Shown here in pieces: positions 62,888 to 64,000 of a stretch of DNA of 64,000 nt. This stretch comes from Anseranas semipalmata (lineage: Eukaryota; Chordata; Aves; Anseriformes; Anseranatidae). The stretch covers positions 111,263 to 175,262 of the forward strand of contig VXAA01000971.1 of the NCBI GenBank assembly GCA_013399115.1. The letters run 5' to 3'. Within the stretch, counting starts at the first letter, position 1. Every line of letters starts with the position of its first letter. Below the pieces are notes generated by a model. The model was not told where the DNA came from, made no database searches, and saw nothing but the letters and a program-made list of their open reading frames with translations. Made by a program: the position numbers and the translations under genes.

Positions 62888-63015
62888 TTAAACCTTTGCT
62901 ATTGTGTATCCTTTATCAGCTCTCCGCTTCCAACACATGTGTATGCATATCACCCCTAAGATGACACAGGCCAATGCGACTGGAATCACTGCAGTGTACC
63001 AGGACAAGCCGACAG
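62888..63015 (-). CDS. IL1R2: IL1R2, interleukin-1 receptor type 2 (decoy), last coding exon
   Basis: IL1R2 binds IL-1 at the cell surface but cannot signal, so it acts as a sink that dampens the response mediated by IL1R1. The exon has acceptor TACTTTTCCAG at 63017-63016 and completes a codon with CT. It reads VGLSWYTAVIPVALACVILG, VICIHMC, WKRRADKGYTIAKV and then TAA at 62890-62888. This is an external stub, one transmembrane helix, a basic stop-transfer WKRR and a tail of only about 14 residues, with no TIR domain. The layout and the W-x-x-x-x-P-x-x-x-A-x-x-x-LG spacing match the IL1R2 end in mammals. Its orientation and position upstream of IL1R1 are the conserved order. The extracellular exons lie beyond 64000. 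Confidence 0.85.
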
Positions 63016-64000
63016 CTGGAAAAGTAAAGAAATGAAATATTTTCAGAAAATATAATTCTCTAAGTTCAAGGAGGAAGAGGAGAAATCACAATAAAGAGGA
63101 TGTCTGCAAATTAACCTTCCATCAGGGCTGACCACTTGTGAAAGGAACAGGTCTATTGATTCAGTGCTCTGGGAAATGGGTTTATCAAGGTGGGAGGAAA
63201 ATATTGGAAAACAATAGAGGGTGAGAATTTAAAGTTCAGTCCTCTTGTGCACACGTGGCTCTTCCCAGCCCCTGCTCAGAGTGGCTATGTGCTTTCCATC
63301 TTTTGTTAAAGCAGCGACAGTCCAAGCAGGAAATAAAGGTACCACATGGAAAGGGAGTGCATAACAGCTAGTCTGCTCTGAAGCTCTGTGAACAACTTTC
63401 TCATGCAGAGCACCCGATAAGTTACTAATGATCAAGCCAAAACTGTGAGCTTCTTCCCAAAATACACCAAGTTTCCAAGATCATTGTCTACTCAGACTAT
63501 TTTGGATTATGCTGGCCTACACTGGTTCATGGATTGCCTCCTCTGTAGCAATACCTGTGTAGCTCACGGAAGACATGGGCAGCACATCATCTAGCTAAAT
63601 GAGTACAAACCCCTCATCATAGGATGCTGGAGTGAGTCATGAGTTATAACTCATAATGAAGACTGTAAATGTTCATGTTCCTTTCTAACATTGTATGAGC
63701 AAGCTTTGGTGATTCATCAATGCCATGCAAAGAAACAGTTAGCATTGCTTCACAGTGTTTTTACAGCTGTTTCTTGGCCAATGGTCTATCACACTGAAAC
63801 ATTAATTGCACTTAGCTTAGGGCTTCTCTTCCCATCACCAGAAGCCAAAATAACAACACCCATCATAATTTACACCTCTTGTTATTTTGGCAACAGTCTG
63901 TGCATGAGGAGAAGGAACACTCTGATCTTTATTGATCTTTATTCTGCTATTGTCTTTTTTTTTTTCCTACTTGTTGAGGAACTGGGGGAGATCTGGCCCT
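63016..64000 (-). other. IL1R2 last intron, partial
   Basis: No further IL1R2 exon can be recognised to the window end. Sequence is unique, with a T run at about 63955-63965. Confidence 0.6.

Overview
The window comes from a bird nuclear genome. The evidence is several 3' fragments of CR1 retrotransposons with the avian terminal ATTCTATG/ATTCTGTG octamers, bird-type retroviral LTRs, and spliced exons of two interleukin-1 receptor genes. The species cannot be fixed from this window alone. Three assembly gaps are present: 16450-16473, one N at 23780, and 49605-49753. Layout: the 5' half of IL1R1 lies on the minus strand at the left. Six coding exons between 525 and 11312 give a continuous 281-codon reading frame with compatible splice phases. 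It covers the signal peptide, Ig domains 1 and 2, and the first part of Ig domain 3. The rest of Ig3, the transmembrane segment and the TIR domain lie off the left edge. A gap-interrupted CpG island at about 16310-16790 is the likely IL1R1 promoter and non-coding first exon. At the right edge, 62888-63015 (minus) is the last coding exon of the decoy receptor IL1R2: a transmembrane helix, a tail of about 14 residues and a stop, with no TIR domain. IL1R2 is therefore upstream of IL1R1 in the same orientation, as in mammals. IL1R1 encodes the signalling receptor and IL1R2 the sink for the same ligand. The roughly 46 kb between the CpG island and IL1R2 is mostly unique AT-rich DNA with interspersed repeats. 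These include a near-complete solo LTR (19978-21049) with near-matching target duplications, a second member of that LTR family cut by the left window edge (1-108), an unrelated LTR running into a gap (49323-49604), at least seven CR1 pieces, and a much older CR1/L3-like stretch (about 47990-48830). Two less expected items are an unidentified decayed coding sequence at 42362-43249 and a possible unrecognised minus-strand gene around 55889-57133. No tRNA, rRNA, CRISPR array or bacterial-type element was seen.
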